From Thermoflexus hugenholtzii JAD2 (GTDB lineage: Bacteria; Chloroflexota; Dehalococcoidia; SHYB01): 38,534 nt of DNA. Under the pieces are notes generated by a model that was given only the letters and a program-made list of their open reading frames with translations, had not been told where the DNA came from and did not search any database. The number at the start of each line of letters is the position of its first letter. Position 1 is the first letter of the stretch. Both the position numbers and the translations under genes were made by a program. This document shows positions 14,903 to 24,193 of this stretch, piece after piece. The DNA lies in contig CAMAVV010000001.1 in NCBI GenBank assembly GCA_945861815.1, positions 1 through 38,534 of the forward strand, given 5' to 3'.

Positions 14903-16744
14903 TCACTCGACGGTGACAGTCTTGGCAAGGTTTCGAGGCTGATCAACGTCGGCGCCCCGCCTCACGGCGATATAGTATGCCAGCAACTGCAAAGGGGCAA
15001 CTGTGAGAAGCGGCGAGAGCAACTCGGTAACCTCTGGTAGAAATACCACATCTTTAACCTTCTCGCCAATAGATTCATCGCCTTTGGTTGCAATGGCGAT
15101 GAGCCGTCCCTCGCGGGCGCGCACCTCTTCTATATTGCTCATCATCTTGTCATAAAGTCTGTCTTTGGGCGCAATCGCCAGGACGGGCATATGCTCGTCG
15201 ATGAGGGCGATGGGACCGTGTTTCATCTCGCCAGCCTGGTAGCCCTCGGCGTGGATATAGCTGACCTCTTTGAGTTTCAGCGCACCTTCCATAGCGACGG
15301 GGAAGTTGATGCCACGGCCGAGGATGAGGAAGTTTGGCTTCTTGGCCAGGTCTCTGGCGATCATTTCCACCTGGGGCGCTAATTGCAGCACTTCGCCAAG
15401 CTGTTCGGGCAGCTTCACAAGGTGATCTATGTGCTGGCGGATGGACTCCTTGCTCAGGATACCGCGCATTTCGCCCAGGGTAAGGCCCAACAGGTAGAGG
15501 CAGGCGACGGAGCCGATAAAGGTCTTGGTGCTCGCCACCGCGATCTCCGGCCCGGCGTTGATGAGCAGGGAGTAGTCGGCTTTGCGCGTTGCCTCGGAGC
15601 CGGCGACGTTTGTGACGGCGATCTGCGGTGCGCCTTTGATCTTCGCCTCAGCCATCGCCACAAGGGTATCGACGGTCTCACCCGACTGCGTGACGGAGAT
15701 GACCAGGGTGTTGGGGCCAAGGATAGCGTCGCGGTAGCGAAACTCTGAGGCGTTCTCCACTTCGCAGGGGATGCGCGCCAGCCGCTCGATCATCCGCCCG
15801 CCTATCTGGGCGGCGTGAAGGCTGGTGCCCATGCCAAGGAGCACCGCGCGGTCGATGGCTTTGATCTGGGCCTGCTTGAAGGGAAAGCCGGGGAGGGTAA
15901 CTTTGGACGACTGGAAATCGATGCGGTCGCGAAGGGCGCTCATGAGCGTCTCGGGCTGCTCCATGATTTCCTTGAGCATGAAGTGGCGGTACTGGCCCTT
16001 TGCCGCCGAGACCGGGTCGTGGGTGACGGCTTGGGGTTCTTTCGCCACCGGCGTGCCATCGAGCCGGACAAAGCGCGCCGACGCGGGAGTGATAACCGCC
16101 ATCTCGCCATCGTGCAGATAGGCTGCCTCTTTTATCTGCGGGGCGATGGCCGTGAGGTCGCTGGCGAGATACATCTCTCCGTGGGCATAGCCGACGACAA
16201 GGCCGCCAGCGTGGCCGATGCGTACGCCGATGATCTTCCCGGGCTCTTTGGCGTTGATGACGACGATGGCGTGTGCCCCGTGGAGCTGAGCCGCCGCCTT
16301 GCGCACTGCCTCTTCGAAGGAGTCCCCCTTCTCCATCAGGCTTTGGATGAGATGGGGGATGACTTCGGAATCGGTCTGCGACTTGAAGTGATGCCCTTGC
16401 CCCTGGAGGCGTTCCTTGATCTCGCGGTAGTTCTCCACGATGCCGTTGTGGACGGCGGCGATGTTGCCGTGCTGGTCCGTGTGCGGGTGGGCGTTCGCCT
16501 CGTTCGGCTTGCCGTGGGTAGCCCAGCGCGTGTGGCCGATGCCAAGTGTCCCCTGGCCGGGGTTGCCCATCACCGCGATGAGCTGGCTGAGCTTCCCTTC
16601 GCCTTTGCGGATGACCAGTTCGCCGTTCGGCTCAAGGACAGCCACACCGGAGCTGTCATAGCCCCGGTATTCAAGCCGCTTGAGCCCGCTCAGGATGATG
16701 GGAACAGCGAGCTTGTTGCCGGCGTAGCCGATGATGCCGCACAT
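14903..16744 (-). CDS. glmS: Glutamine--fructose-6-phosphate aminotransferase (isomerizing)
   Basis: A 613-residue GlmS, full length. It makes glucosamine-6-phosphate from fructose-6-phosphate and glutamine, the first step to UDP-GlcNAc for cell envelope sugars. The N-terminal class II glutaminase has Cys2 (MCGIIGYAG) as nucleophile, with RGYDSSGVAV and HTRWATHG. The two SIS domains include MGTSLHAA, SVTQSGETVDTL and HAEGYQAGEMKHGP. The C-terminus PRNLAKTVTVE is the canonical end that closes the active site. A Shine-Dalgarno-like AGAGGGCTCCT lies directly before the ATG. Confidence 0.97.
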   Translation of the reverse strand: MCGIIGYAGNKLAVPIILSGLKRLEYRGYDSSGVAVLEPNGELVIRKGEGKLSQLIAVMGNPGQGTLGIGHTRWATHGKPNEANAHPHTDQHGNIAAVHNGIVENYREIKERLQGQGHHFKSQTDSEVIPHLIQSLMEKGDSFEEAVRKAAAQLHGAHAIVVINAKEPGKIIGVRIGHAGGLVVGYAHGEMYLASDLTAIAPQIKEAAYLHDGEMAVITPASARFVRLDGTPVAKEPQAVTHDPVSAAKGQYRHFMLKEIMEQPETLMSALRDRIDFQSSKVTLPGFPFKQAQIKAIDRAVLLGMGTSLHAAQIGGRMIERLARIPCEVENASEFRYRDAILGPNTLVISVTQSGETVDTLVAMAEAKIKGAPQIAVTNVAGSEATRKADYSLLINAGPEIAVASTKTFIGSVACLYLLGLTLGEMRGILSKESIRQHIDHLVKLPEQLGEVLQLAPQVEMIARDLAKKPNFLILGRGINFPVAMEGALKLKEVSYIHAEGYQAGEMKHGPIALIDEHMPVLAIAPKDRLYDKMMSNIEEVRAREGRLIAIATKGDESIGEKVKDVVFLPEVTELLSPLLTVAPLQLLAYYIAVRRGADVDQPRNLAKTVTVE

Positions 16745-16829
16745 AGGAGCCCTCTATGCGACCAGTGGTGCGAAGGTGTGGGAGTCCTTACATACTACAG
16801 CAGGATGTCCATTTTGCGGCGAAAGCTCG

Positions 16830-17495
16830 CTACGCTTTCTTCACAGGAGGCGTGAGCGGGTAGGCGCCGCGATATTCTGGAGGCAGGAGCGATGCGATGC
16901 GCTCCATCACCATGTCCGATAGCGCCGCAAGCTGCGGCTTGGCGATGTTCCCTTCCAGATGGGGCAGGGTAAAGGCCTGTCCGATAGTGACCTGTACCTG
17001 GCGCCGCCGCAGAAGACTGAGAGGGCTTCTGATTTTCTCCGTTCCTGTGATGGCGACCGGGAGGATGGGCGCGCCTGTCCTCAGGGCGATCGTCGTCACG
17101 CCATGCTTTGGGCGCATCAGCTGTCCGGTCGAGCGCGTGCCTTCAGGGAAGAGGCCGACCGCGCCGTCCCTCGCGAGAGTGGCGATGATTTCCGCGAAGG
17201 TCTCCTTGGCGACGCCCTGGCGGTTGAGGGGGATAGCGTTGCAGCCCCGCACGATAAGCGCGGTCAAGGGATGGCGAAAGAGTTCCACCTTCGCGACGGT
17301 GCGCACGCGGCGAGGGATCGCGGTGCCGATGACGTGTGGATCGAAGTTGCTGATGTGGTTGGAGACGATGATGAGCGGGCCATAGGGTGGGACGTTCTCT
17401 TTGCCGGCGACGCGAAAGCGTGCGAAGAGGAAGAGAAGCGTGCGCACCATGATGATGAAGCAGCGGTAGTAGCCCGCGATGTAGAGCCGCTTCAT
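16830..17495 (-). CDS. plsC: 1-acyl-sn-glycerol-3-phosphate acyltransferase (PlsC-like)
   Basis: A 221-residue membrane-associated acyltransferase that adds the second acyl chain to lysophosphatidic acid. The catalytic NHISNFDPHV (NHX4D) lies near residue 46, and the phosphate-binding FPEGTRS near 117. A hydrophobic N-terminal stretch (CFIIMVRTLLFLFARF) is the membrane anchor. The ATG overlaps the stop of cmk by 4 bp (ATGA), so the two are translationally coupled, a cmk-plsC arrangement common in bacteria. Which acyl donor it uses cannot be seen. Confidence 0.92.
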   Translation of the reverse strand: MKRLYIAGYYRCFIIMVRTLLFLFARFRVAGKENVPPYGPLIIVSNHISNFDPHVIGTAIPRRVRTVAKVELFRHPLTALIVRGCNAIPLNRQGVAKETFAEIIATLARDGAVGLFPEGTRSTGQLMRPKHGVTTIALRTGAPILPVAITGTEKIRSPLSLLRRRQVQVTIGQAFTLPHLEGNIAKPQLAALSDMVMERIASLLPPEYRGAYPLTPPVKKA

Positions 17496-18202
17496 CGCTG
17501 GCCTGCGAGGGCGCAGATGGCGCCGACAACCTGGTCGATGGAGCGCCCGTCCGTGTCCACGTGGCGCGCGTCGCTGGCTGGCTTCAGCGGCGACGTGGCT
17601 CTCTCGCTGTCGAGTTTGTCGCGCCGCTTGAGGTCTTCCAGAACCGACTCGTAGGCGATCTGTTCGCCGCGCTGACGCCGCTCTTCATAGCGCCGCCGTG
17701 CGCGCTCTTCAGCGGAGGCCAACAGATAGACCTTGAGCAGCGCATCCGGCAGGACGACGGTGCCGATGTCACGCCCGATCATGATGATGCGGCCTGCCTG
17801 GGCCATCTCGCGCTGCTTCTGAACGAGGGCCTGCCGGACGCCTGGCACGGCAGAGACCTGCGAGACGGCGCGATCGACTGCAGGGGTGACAAGGTCGCTG
17901 GTCACATCTCGGTCGTTGAGATAGACCTTTGGGGGCGCGCCATCCGGCCCGATCTCGCCGAGGCGCAGCGGCAAACTCTCGGCGATGCGGGCAAGAGCGG
18001 CGGCATCGCTCAGCGGGACGTTCTGCTCGATGGCAAGAAAGGTCACCGAGCGATACATGAGGCCAGTATCGAGAAGTCTATAGCCGAGGCGTTTCGCGAC
18101 TTTCAAGCCGACCGTAGTCTTACCGGAGGCGACTGGCCCATCGATGGCGATTGCGGAAGGAGGCTGCCTCCGCAGGCGTTTGAGGATGCTGTTGAAGGGC
18201 AT
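17492..18202 (-). CDS. cmk: Cytidylate kinase
   Basis: A 236-residue (d)CMP kinase that phosphorylates CMP/dCMP with ATP. The P-loop is AIDGPVASGKTTVG (about 18-31), followed by RLLDTGLMYRSVTFLAI (substrate binding), VDRAVSQVSAVPGVRQALV and the GRDIGTVVLPDA motif. The lid ERARRRYEERRQRGE is followed by the DLKRRDKLDSERATSPLKPA end block. A short basic N-terminal extension precedes the P-loop. It is the first gene of the cmk-plsC unit. A -10-like TATAAT lies only 10 bp upstream of the ATG, so the mRNA leader may be very short. Confidence 0.95.
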   Translation of the reverse strand: MPFNSILKRLRRQPPSAIAIDGPVASGKTTVGLKVAKRLGYRLLDTGLMYRSVTFLAIEQNVPLSDAAALARIAESLPLRLGEIGPDGAPPKVYLNDRDVTSDLVTPAVDRAVSQVSAVPGVRQALVQKQREMAQAGRIIMIGRDIGTVVLPDALLKVYLLASAEERARRRYEERRQRGEQIAYESVLEDLKRRDKLDSERATSPLKPASDARHVDTDGRSIDQVVGAICALAGQR

Positions 18203-18212
18203 TGCGAAAGGA

Positions 18213-18218
18213 ATTATA
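18213..18218 (-). promoter_or_regulatory. -10 element of cmk, near-leaderless
   Basis: A perfect TATAAT on the minus strand ends 10 bp before the cmk ATG, placing transcription start only a few bases before the start codon. No clear -35 is visible. Confidence 0.4.
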
Positions 18219-18313
18219 GCGGAGGCCTGAGGAGAGCGACGAACGCATAGCTTGTCTTACACTAGGCTTTCGCCGCGCAGGATGGCCTTTGCCACGGTGG
18301 CGCGATGAATCTC

Positions 18314-19405
18314 CTAAGGGCCTTCGACGATGCGCAGGGTGCGTACCTGGGAATAGAAACGCTCCAGGGGCAAGTCTTGGGTGACGCCGATGCCGCCGTG
18401 AATCTGGATCGCTCGATCGACGACGCGCCCGACCATCTCCGTGGCGAAGACTTTGCAGATAGAGGCGTCGGTGCGTGTGCCTGTGCCGTTGTCGGCTCGC
18501 CAGGCGGCGTCGTGGACCAAAAGCCGCGCCGCACGGATGTCGATAGCAGAGTCAGCGAGCATCCATTGCACTGCCTGGCGCGAGGCGAGAGGCTGCCCGA
18601 AGGTGTGCCGGTGCTTGGCGTAGGCGGCGGCCATCTTGAGGCAGCGTACCGACGTGCCGATGGCAGTCGATGAGAGGACAAACCGGGAGTTGCCGACGCG
18701 CTTCTGCATCAGGTCGAACCCCTTATCGACTTCACCAAGGACGGCTGACATGGGAAGGCGGCAATCTTCGAACCGCAGTTCGCTGGTGCGGCGTCCGCCC
18801 AAGACGGTGATCCACCGGACGTGGCGCACACCAGGCGTGTTGTTGTCCACGATGAAACAGGTGACGCCATTGCGGCCTTTCTCCGGGGCTGTCTTTGCGA
18901 AGGTGAGCATGAAATCGGCGCGTTCCCACCTGCTGGAGAAGACCTTCGTGCCGTTGAGGACGAAATGGCCGCCGTTGCGAACGGCAGTCGCTTCGATGGC
19001 GGCGGCATCGGAGCCGGCGTTCGGCTCGGTGAGAGCGATCATCGAGTGGCGTTCGCCCTTGATCGTAGGGATGAGATAGCGTTCGATCTGTTGTGGCGTC
19101 CCGAGGGCGAGGATCGCCCAGTTGGCAGGGTTGCCAAGCTCGAAGCGGAGGCAGGTCTTGCCCATCTCCTCGTGGATAATTGCCATGCCGAGGTTGTTCA
19201 CTCCGCCGCCGCCAAACGTGGCAGGCGCCGCCGCCGCCCAGAGGCCAAGCGCGATGGCCTTCTTCTCCAGGGCGAGGCGAGGCTCCTCCGGCAGCTCCGG
19301 GTGCACGTAGACCGATTCGAGGGGGATGAGTTCCTTTTCCACGAACTGCCGAGCCAGATCGCGCAGCATCTTCAGTTCATCGCTGATAGTGAAGTCCATA
19401 GACAT
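18314..19405 (-). CDS. Acyl-CoA dehydrogenase, interrupted by an in-frame TAG near the C-terminus
   Basis: A 363-residue flavoprotein up to the stop. FAD/substrate motifs are MIALTEPNAGSDAA, FVLNGTKVFSS and RRTSELRFEDCRLP; the C-terminal helices include HRHTFGQPLASRQAVQWMLAD and IQIHGGIGVTQDLPLERFY. The frame ends RIVEGP-TAG (18314-18316), but the same frame continues as EIHRATVAKAILRGESLV to a TAA at 18257-18259, the normal ending of the family. The Glu in VEGP is the catalytic base equivalent to MCAD Glu376; the TAG sits three codons after it and removes 18 residues. This could be a nonsense mutation, a sequencing error or amber read-through. It is the last gene of the CoA-transferase run, 29 bp after a crotonase gene. 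Confidence 0.88.
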   Translation of the reverse strand: MSMDFTISDELKMLRDLARQFVEKELIPLESVYVHPELPEEPRLALEKKAIALGLWAAAAPATFGGGGVNNLGMAIIHEEMGKTCLRFELGNPANWAILALGTPQQIERYLIPTIKGERHSMIALTEPNAGSDAAAIEATAVRNGGHFVLNGTKVFSSRWERADFMLTFAKTAPEKGRNGVTCFIVDNNTPGVRHVRWITVLGGRRTSELRFEDCRLPMSAVLGEVDKGFDLMQKRVGNSRFVLSSTAIGTSVRCLKMAAAYAKHRHTFGQPLASRQAVQWMLADSAIDIRAARLLVHDAAWRADNGTGTRTDASICKVFATEMVGRVVDRAIQIHGGIGVTQDLPLERFYSQVRTLRIVEGP

Positions 19406-19434
19406 TTCTCCTCGGGCGAAGGGCGCGTCGGTGT

Positions 19435-20355
19435 CTAGTAGCGGCTGTCCTCTTCGTTATCGGTGGCCTGTTTCTTGTCTTGTCCCTCCGAGGGAGCCTC
19501 CCACTTCGGCGTGCGGCGCTCGGCGAAGGCGCGCATCCCTTCGGCGTAGTTCCCTTTATCGACGACGCGCTGGTTCATGAGGCTCGCGGAGAACTTGATG
19601 TCCTCCTCGGCGCCTCGCCAGAAGGCACGATAGAAGCTCTCCTTCATGGCGCGGATAGAGGTTGGCGAGACATCCCGAACGATGGTGTCAGCGATGGAGC
19701 GCGCGGTTGGCAGCAATTCCTTGGGCGAGACGACGTGGGTGCAGAGGCCCCATTGCATCGCCTGGTGTGCGGTGACCGGCTGGCCCGTGAGCGTCATGTA
19801 GAGTGCGACGGCTTTTGGCATGTAGCGGAAGGCGGTCGCGCCACCGGTGAGCGGCGAGATGAAGCCGACCTTGCTCTGGGTGATGCCGAACTTCGCCTCC
19901 TCGGATGCGACGACGATGTCCGAGTTCAGCACCATCGCAAAGCCGCCAGCGACGGCCCAGCCATTGACTGCTGCGATGATGGGCTTCCAGATGTTGAACC
20001 GCGTGCGCGGTGTTGGGAAGGGCGGGTGCCGAAGGACCTCGGGGCCAGGCTCTTTGCCGCCTTCTTCCCAGGCTTTCAGCGCTTTGTGGGACGTGCGAAG
20101 CTCTTTGCGCGCAGCTTCGTTGAAGACATTCTCCGGGCTTTTCACGTCGCCCCCTGCACAAAAGGCGCGCCCCTTGCCGGTAAGGATGGCGACTTGGAGC
20201 TTTGGGTCGTCGCGGAAGTCGAGCCAAACGCGGGTAAGTTCACGGCACATGGGGATGTCGTAGGCGTTGAGCGACTCCGGGCGGTTGAGGGTGATGAGCG
20301 CGATGGGGCCATCCTTTTCATAGATGACAGTCTTGAGGTCTTTCCATGTGCTCAT
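19435..20355 (-). CDS. Crotonase-fold protein (enoyl-CoA hydratase/isomerase family), copy 1
   Basis: A 306-residue crotonase with ITLNRPESLNAYD, the oxyanion-hole segment GKGRAFCAGGDVKSPEN and AAVNGWAVAGGFAMVLNSDI. By eye against rat enoyl-CoA hydratase, the first catalytic Glu position is Ala (GGFAM) and the second is Gln (FGITQSKVG). Simple hydration is therefore doubtful; isomerase, hydrolase or C-C-cleaving roles are alternatives. An extra segment (about 90-120) and a charged C-terminal tail make it longer than usual. The start ATG has AGGAG 8 bp upstream. It lies between the last CoA-transferase and the interrupted acyl-CoA dehydrogenase. Confidence 0.9.
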   Translation of the reverse strand: MSTWKDLKTVIYEKDGPIALITLNRPESLNAYDIPMCRELTRVWLDFRDDPKLQVAILTGKGRAFCAGGDVKSPENVFNEAARKELRTSHKALKAWEEGGKEPGPEVLRHPPFPTPRTRFNIWKPIIAAVNGWAVAGGFAMVLNSDIVVASEEAKFGITQSKVGFISPLTGGATAFRYMPKAVALYMTLTGQPVTAHQAMQWGLCTHVVSPKELLPTARSIADTIVRDVSPTSIRAMKESFYRAFWRGAEEDIKFSASLMNQRVVDKGNYAEGMRAFAERRTPKWEAPSEGQDKKQATDNEEDSRY

Positions 20356-20389
20356 CGATGTGTCTCCTCAGGTTTCGACGTTTAGCCCA

Positions 20390-21694
20390 TCAGACGATAC
20401 CTTCGACAAAGTCTCTGCCGATATGCCCTGTCGCTTCCATCTCCTGATACCGCGCATCCGAGAGGCAGAGCAAGTCTTTGTAGACGTACTCATTGTGCTC
20501 GCCAAGAGAACATGGGGGAAGGCGCAGATGGTTCGGCGTCTCCGACTGCTTCCAGAGAGGGCCATGATACTTGTATGTCCCGGCCTCCGTGTGATGCAAC
20601 TCCTCAAAGAAGCCGCGCGCCGCGAGCTGCGGATCCTCCAGCAATTGGAACTCATCGAGGACAGGGCCGGCAGGGACGCCTTTTGCTTGAAGGACCGTGA
20701 ACAGATGGCGGGAATCTTTGTCTTGCGTCCAATCGCTGATGACGACATCAAGGGCGTCATGATTCAGCCTGCGGGCCGCGGCGCTTGCGAAGCGGGCATC
20801 TTTTGCAAGGGAAGGCTGGCCCATCACATCGCACAGGGCCTTCCATTGCGCCTCCTTGGCGATGGACAAGACGAGCCACTGGTCATTACCTGTGCACCGG
20901 TAGCAACCCTGGGGCGCCATCACCGGGTCGCGATTGCCGATGGACTCTTGGATGTGGCCGTTCATCGTGTAGTCCATAAGCGGCTCTGCCATATAGCCCA
21001 GGAAGTTTTCAACCAGGGGCACTTCGACAAGCTGCGCCTCTCCCGTCTGTCGCCGCCGCCACAATGCCGCCAGGGTTGCGAAGGCGCTCGCTGAACCTGC
21101 GGCGGCATCGGCGGCTGTCGTATCGCCGCGCATCGTCGGGTCAACGTCAGGGTAACCCATGATGGCGTGGTGGCCCGTGACGCCGTCGGTGTGGGTGCCC
21201 AGCGCGCGGTAGCGTGCATACGAGCCGGTGAGGCCAAAGCCAGGCATGCGCACCATGATGAGCTGCGGGTTGTATCGCAATAGGACGTCGTATTCCAGCC
21301 CGAGTTTCTGGATCAGCCGTGGCGTGCTGTTCTCGATGAGAACGTCGGCGATGCGAACGAGGTCGAGGAGGATGGCCTTGCCCTCCGGCCTGCGAAGGTC
21401 CACGGTCATGCTGAGCTTGTTGCGCGCGTGGGCGTTGAAGCTGGGATGGCGGTTCCAGGGGCGCTTTCCTGGATCGAGATTCGGATAGGCGTAATGGAAG
21501 ACGAGCTTGCCCTTCTGCACCATCTCCTTCGTGGGCCGCGCCACGTTCCCCCGCGTATTCATCTGTTTCACCTGCGTCGATTCGACGCGGATCACTTCTG
21601 CGCCCCAGTCGGCGAGGAGCATCGTGGCATATGGCCCGGCCCAGAGGCCCGTCATATCGAGGATGCGGATGCCGGCGAGAGGGAGCTCAGACAT
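20390..21694 (-). CDS. Family III CoA-transferase (CaiB/BaiF), class A, pair 3
   Basis: A 434-residue family III CoA-transferase. Visible parts are the N-terminal GIRILDMTGLWAGPYATMLL with GAEVIRVEST, a catalytic-Asp position occupied by Asp196 (TTAADAAAGS), the class A block ending APQGCYRCTGNDQW, and the C-terminal AARGFFEELHH. These enzymes move CoA between acyl-CoA and a free acid through an aspartyl-CoA anhydride. Class A here shares GN-x-x-x-x-(M/L)AP-x-G-x-Y-x-C-x-G with the genes at 22950 and 25515. It starts 8 bp after the class B gene at 21703-22953. The Shine-Dalgarno is AGGAG. Confidence 0.93.
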   Translation of the reverse strand: MSELPLAGIRILDMTGLWAGPYATMLLADWGAEVIRVESTQVKQMNTRGNVARPTKEMVQKGKLVFHYAYPNLDPGKRPWNRHPSFNAHARNKLSMTVDLRRPEGKAILLDLVRIADVLIENSTPRLIQKLGLEYDVLLRYNPQLIMVRMPGFGLTGSYARYRALGTHTDGVTGHHAIMGYPDVDPTMRGDTTAADAAAGSASAFATLAALWRRRQTGEAQLVEVPLVENFLGYMAEPLMDYTMNGHIQESIGNRDPVMAPQGCYRCTGNDQWLVLSIAKEAQWKALCDVMGQPSLAKDARFASAAARRLNHDALDVVISDWTQDKDSRHLFTVLQAKGVPAGPVLDEFQLLEDPQLAARGFFEELHHTEAGTYKYHGPLWKQSETPNHLRLPPCSLGEHNEYVYKDLLCLSDARYQEMEATGHIGRDFVEGIV

Positions 21695-21702
21695 CGAGTC
21701 TC

Positions 21703-22953
21703 CTAAATGACACCCAATCGGCGAAACCTTGCGACCTCTTCGGATGAGTAGCGTAGCGCGTCCGTGAGCACTTCCTTATTGTGCTGGCCGAGGGTCGGCG
21801 CCGGGCGGCGCAGGGACCAGGGCGTGCGATGCAGGATGAACGGCCTGCCGGGCATGACAACCGTGCCGGCCTCCGGGTGTTCGACCGTCGCCCAGACGCC
21901 GCGCGCGCGAAAGGTTTTGTCGTTCATCACATCCTTTGGTGTGTACATGGGCCCGCAGGCAAGCCCCACAGCCTGGGCCATGTGCCATACCTCCTGCATC
22001 GTGTGCTGCATGAGCCAGGGCAGCAGGATCGTCTGATTGAACTCTTCGACGATGCGCGGGTCTGAGCGATTGCTCATCGGCCCAAACGTCGGATGCTGCA
22101 GCAGCTCCTCACGACCGATGAGCTTGACCGTGTAGGGGAATCGCGCGGCGCTGCCGGAGAGGTGGATGTAGCCATCGGCGCAGGGGAAGGTGCCGGTGGC
22201 AAGGGCGAACTGCATGGGACGCCTGGGAAAGACATAGCCGGTGTGCTGGGCGGCGAGCGTCATCGTAGTGCGGCGGTCCTGGCTGCCCGCCTGTGTTTCG
22301 AAGATAGAGACGTCGACGTGTTCGCCGCGCCCGCGACGCTCTCTCGCGAAAAGGGCTGTCATCACTGCGGCGGCGGCGATGGAGCCGGCCTGCTGAAGGG
22401 CGACGTGCGCGCCGTACTTCGTCGGTTCGCGGTCAGGCATGCCCGTGGCGCGAAGGGAGCCGCCCATGCCGTGTTCGATGATTTCCGAGGCGAGAGAGTC
22501 GCGGTATGGCCCAGACTGGCCGAAGTTGGAGATGGAGACCACAACGAGCTTTTTATTTGCCTTTTCCAGGGAGGAATAGCCTAGCCCAAGGCGCTCCATC
22601 GTCCCTGGTTTGAAGCTTTCAACGACGACGTCAGCCCATCGTGCAAGGTGTAAAAGCAGTTGCCGCCCTTTCTCTATTTTCAAGTTCAGCGCCATGCCGC
22701 GTTTGTTCGTATTGAGATAGAGAAAGAGGCCGCTCTTTTCTCGATGCGGATGATTGCCGGGGAACGGCCCCATCTGGCGAGCGATGTCTCCAACCTCCGG
22801 CTTTTCGATTTTGATAACGTCTGCGCCATAGTCGGCGAGAAGTTTGGTGCAATAGGGGCCGCTGATATGTTGCGTCAGGTCGAGCACCTTCAGCCCGTCC
22901 AGCGCGCCTGGGCTTTTTCCTGCTTGGCCGCTGTGTTGTTTCACCATGCTCAT
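21703..22953 (-). CDS. Family III CoA-transferase (CaiB/BaiF), class B, pair 3, catalytic Asp replaced
   Basis: A 416-residue class B member with LKVLDLTQHISGPYCTKLLA, GDIARQMGPFPGNHPHREKS and TFPCADGYIHLSG. Aligned by eye on the invariant AGS and on the GRG-containing turn, the residue at the catalytic position is Leu186 (HVALQQAGS), not Asp. It may be a non-catalytic subunit partnering the class A protein encoded 8 bp downstream. Its ATG overlaps the stop of the class A gene of pair 2 by 4 bp (ATGA). The fold is otherwise complete, including the C-terminal ARGVWATVEHPEAG, so decay is unlikely. Confidence 0.92.
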   Translation of the reverse strand: MSMVKQHSGQAGKSPGALDGLKVLDLTQHISGPYCTKLLADYGADVIKIEKPEVGDIARQMGPFPGNHPHREKSGLFLYLNTNKRGMALNLKIEKGRQLLLHLARWADVVVESFKPGTMERLGLGYSSLEKANKKLVVVSISNFGQSGPYRDSLASEIIEHGMGGSLRATGMPDREPTKYGAHVALQQAGSIAAAAVMTALFARERRGRGEHVDVSIFETQAGSQDRRTTMTLAAQHTGYVFPRRPMQFALATGTFPCADGYIHLSGSAARFPYTVKLIGREELLQHPTFGPMSNRSDPRIVEEFNQTILLPWLMQHTMQEVWHMAQAVGLACGPMYTPKDVMNDKTFRARGVWATVEHPEAGTVVMPGRPFILHRTPWSLRRPAPTLGQHNKEVLTDALRYSSEEVARFRRLGVI

Positions 22954-24188
22954 GCGACAACACCTTCTGTTGCGAGCGCGTCCAGATCATCAGGCGAGAG
23001 ACCGAGCTGTTCACAAAAGACGTAGCTGTTGCCGTTGCCGAGAGTGGGCGCATGGCGCCGATAGGAGCCTGGGGTAGCGCTGAGGCGAAGTGGGAAGCCA
23101 GGCTGGACTTCGTAGCCGACCAAGGGATGGTTGACCTCCAAAAAAGTGCCGCGCGCCTTGTGGTGCGGGTCGAAGATCTGGTCTTCTATCGTCGCGAGGG
23201 GCGCTGCGGCCACGCCATATTGCTGCAAGCGTTGGGTCAGCTCTCGCGCCTCCCAGGAGACCGTCGATTCGTTGATGAAAGCATCGAGCTCACGGCGATG
23301 TTTCCTGCGAAGTCGGGCATTCGCGAAACGAGAGTCATTGACCCACTCGGGACGGGTGAGCCCTTCGCAGAGCCCGCGCCACTCTGCCTCGTTTGCCACG
23401 CCAATCGATATCCACTTATCGGCGCCCTTGCAGTGATAGTTACCATGAGGCGCAAGCGTCTGGTGTTCATTTCCATGAGGGGTCGCGATGCGTCCATTCA
23501 GAAAGTAGTCAGCAAGGGGCGCGCCTTCGACGTTCACAAGGTTCTCCCACTGGGAGAAGTCGATGTAGCTCCCGCGCCCGGTGCGGTTGCGCTGGAAGAG
23601 AGCCGCGCAGATGGCCGACGCGCCAAAGATTGCAGCCGAGACATCGGCGTAGGCCGCCTGCATCGTGCCAAGCACCTTGCCGTCTTCATAGCCGAGGAAT
23701 GAGCTGAAGCCGCTCAGCGCCTGGTTCGCCGTTGCATAGCCGACGATGTGCTTCAGCGGGCCCGTCTGGCCAGGGCCGCTCATGGCGAGGTAGACGAGGG
23801 AGGGATTTGCAGAGGAAAGTTCGCGATAGCCAAGGCCAAGGCGGTCCATCACGCCAGGGGCAAAGTTCTCGGTGACGACGTCGGAGATGGCAGCGAGCCG
23901 CCGGAGGAGCGCGATGCTCTTCGGCTTGGTGAAGTCGAGTGTGATGCTGAGCTTGTTGCGATTGAGGGTGTGGAAGGCTGGCTGCATTTCCGGCCATTTC
24001 CCCATGTCGCCGCCTGCGATATCTTCGCCGACGACAGGCCGTCCACGGCGGCCCGTCTCCATGTGCACCCGCGATTCGACCTTGATGACCTCCGCGCCCA
24101 TATCGGCAAGGATGCCGCCGCACAAAGGGCCTGCCATCACCCTTCCGAAGTCAAGGATGCGATAGCGCTCTAATGCCTGTTGTGCCAT
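22950..24188 (-). CDS. Family III CoA-transferase (CaiB/BaiF), class A, pair 2
   Basis: A 412-residue class A member starting MAQQALERYRILDFGRVMAGP. The catalytic position is Asp182 (AAYADVSAAIFGAS), followed at the usual distance by NRTGRGSYIDFS. The class A block TPHGNEHQTLAPHGNYHCKG and the C-terminal KARGTFLEVNHP are present. The frame is open to 24425, but that would run back inside the preceding gene; the ATG at 24188, 5 bp after the class B stop, fits the family start. It is more divergent from the other two class A proteins than they are from each other. Confidence 0.92.
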   Translation of the reverse strand: MAQQALERYRILDFGRVMAGPLCGGILADMGAEVIKVESRVHMETGRRGRPVVGEDIAGGDMGKWPEMQPAFHTLNRNKLSITLDFTKPKSIALLRRLAAISDVVTENFAPGVMDRLGLGYRELSSANPSLVYLAMSGPGQTGPLKHIVGYATANQALSGFSSFLGYEDGKVLGTMQAAYADVSAAIFGASAICAALFQRNRTGRGSYIDFSQWENLVNVEGAPLADYFLNGRIATPHGNEHQTLAPHGNYHCKGADKWISIGVANEAEWRGLCEGLTRPEWVNDSRFANARLRRKHRRELDAFINESTVSWEARELTQRLQQYGVAAAPLATIEDQIFDPHHKARGTFLEVNHPLVGYEVQPGFPLRLSATPGSYRRHAPTLGNGNSYVFCEQLGLSPDDLDALATEGVVA

Positions 24189-24193
24189 GGCGC

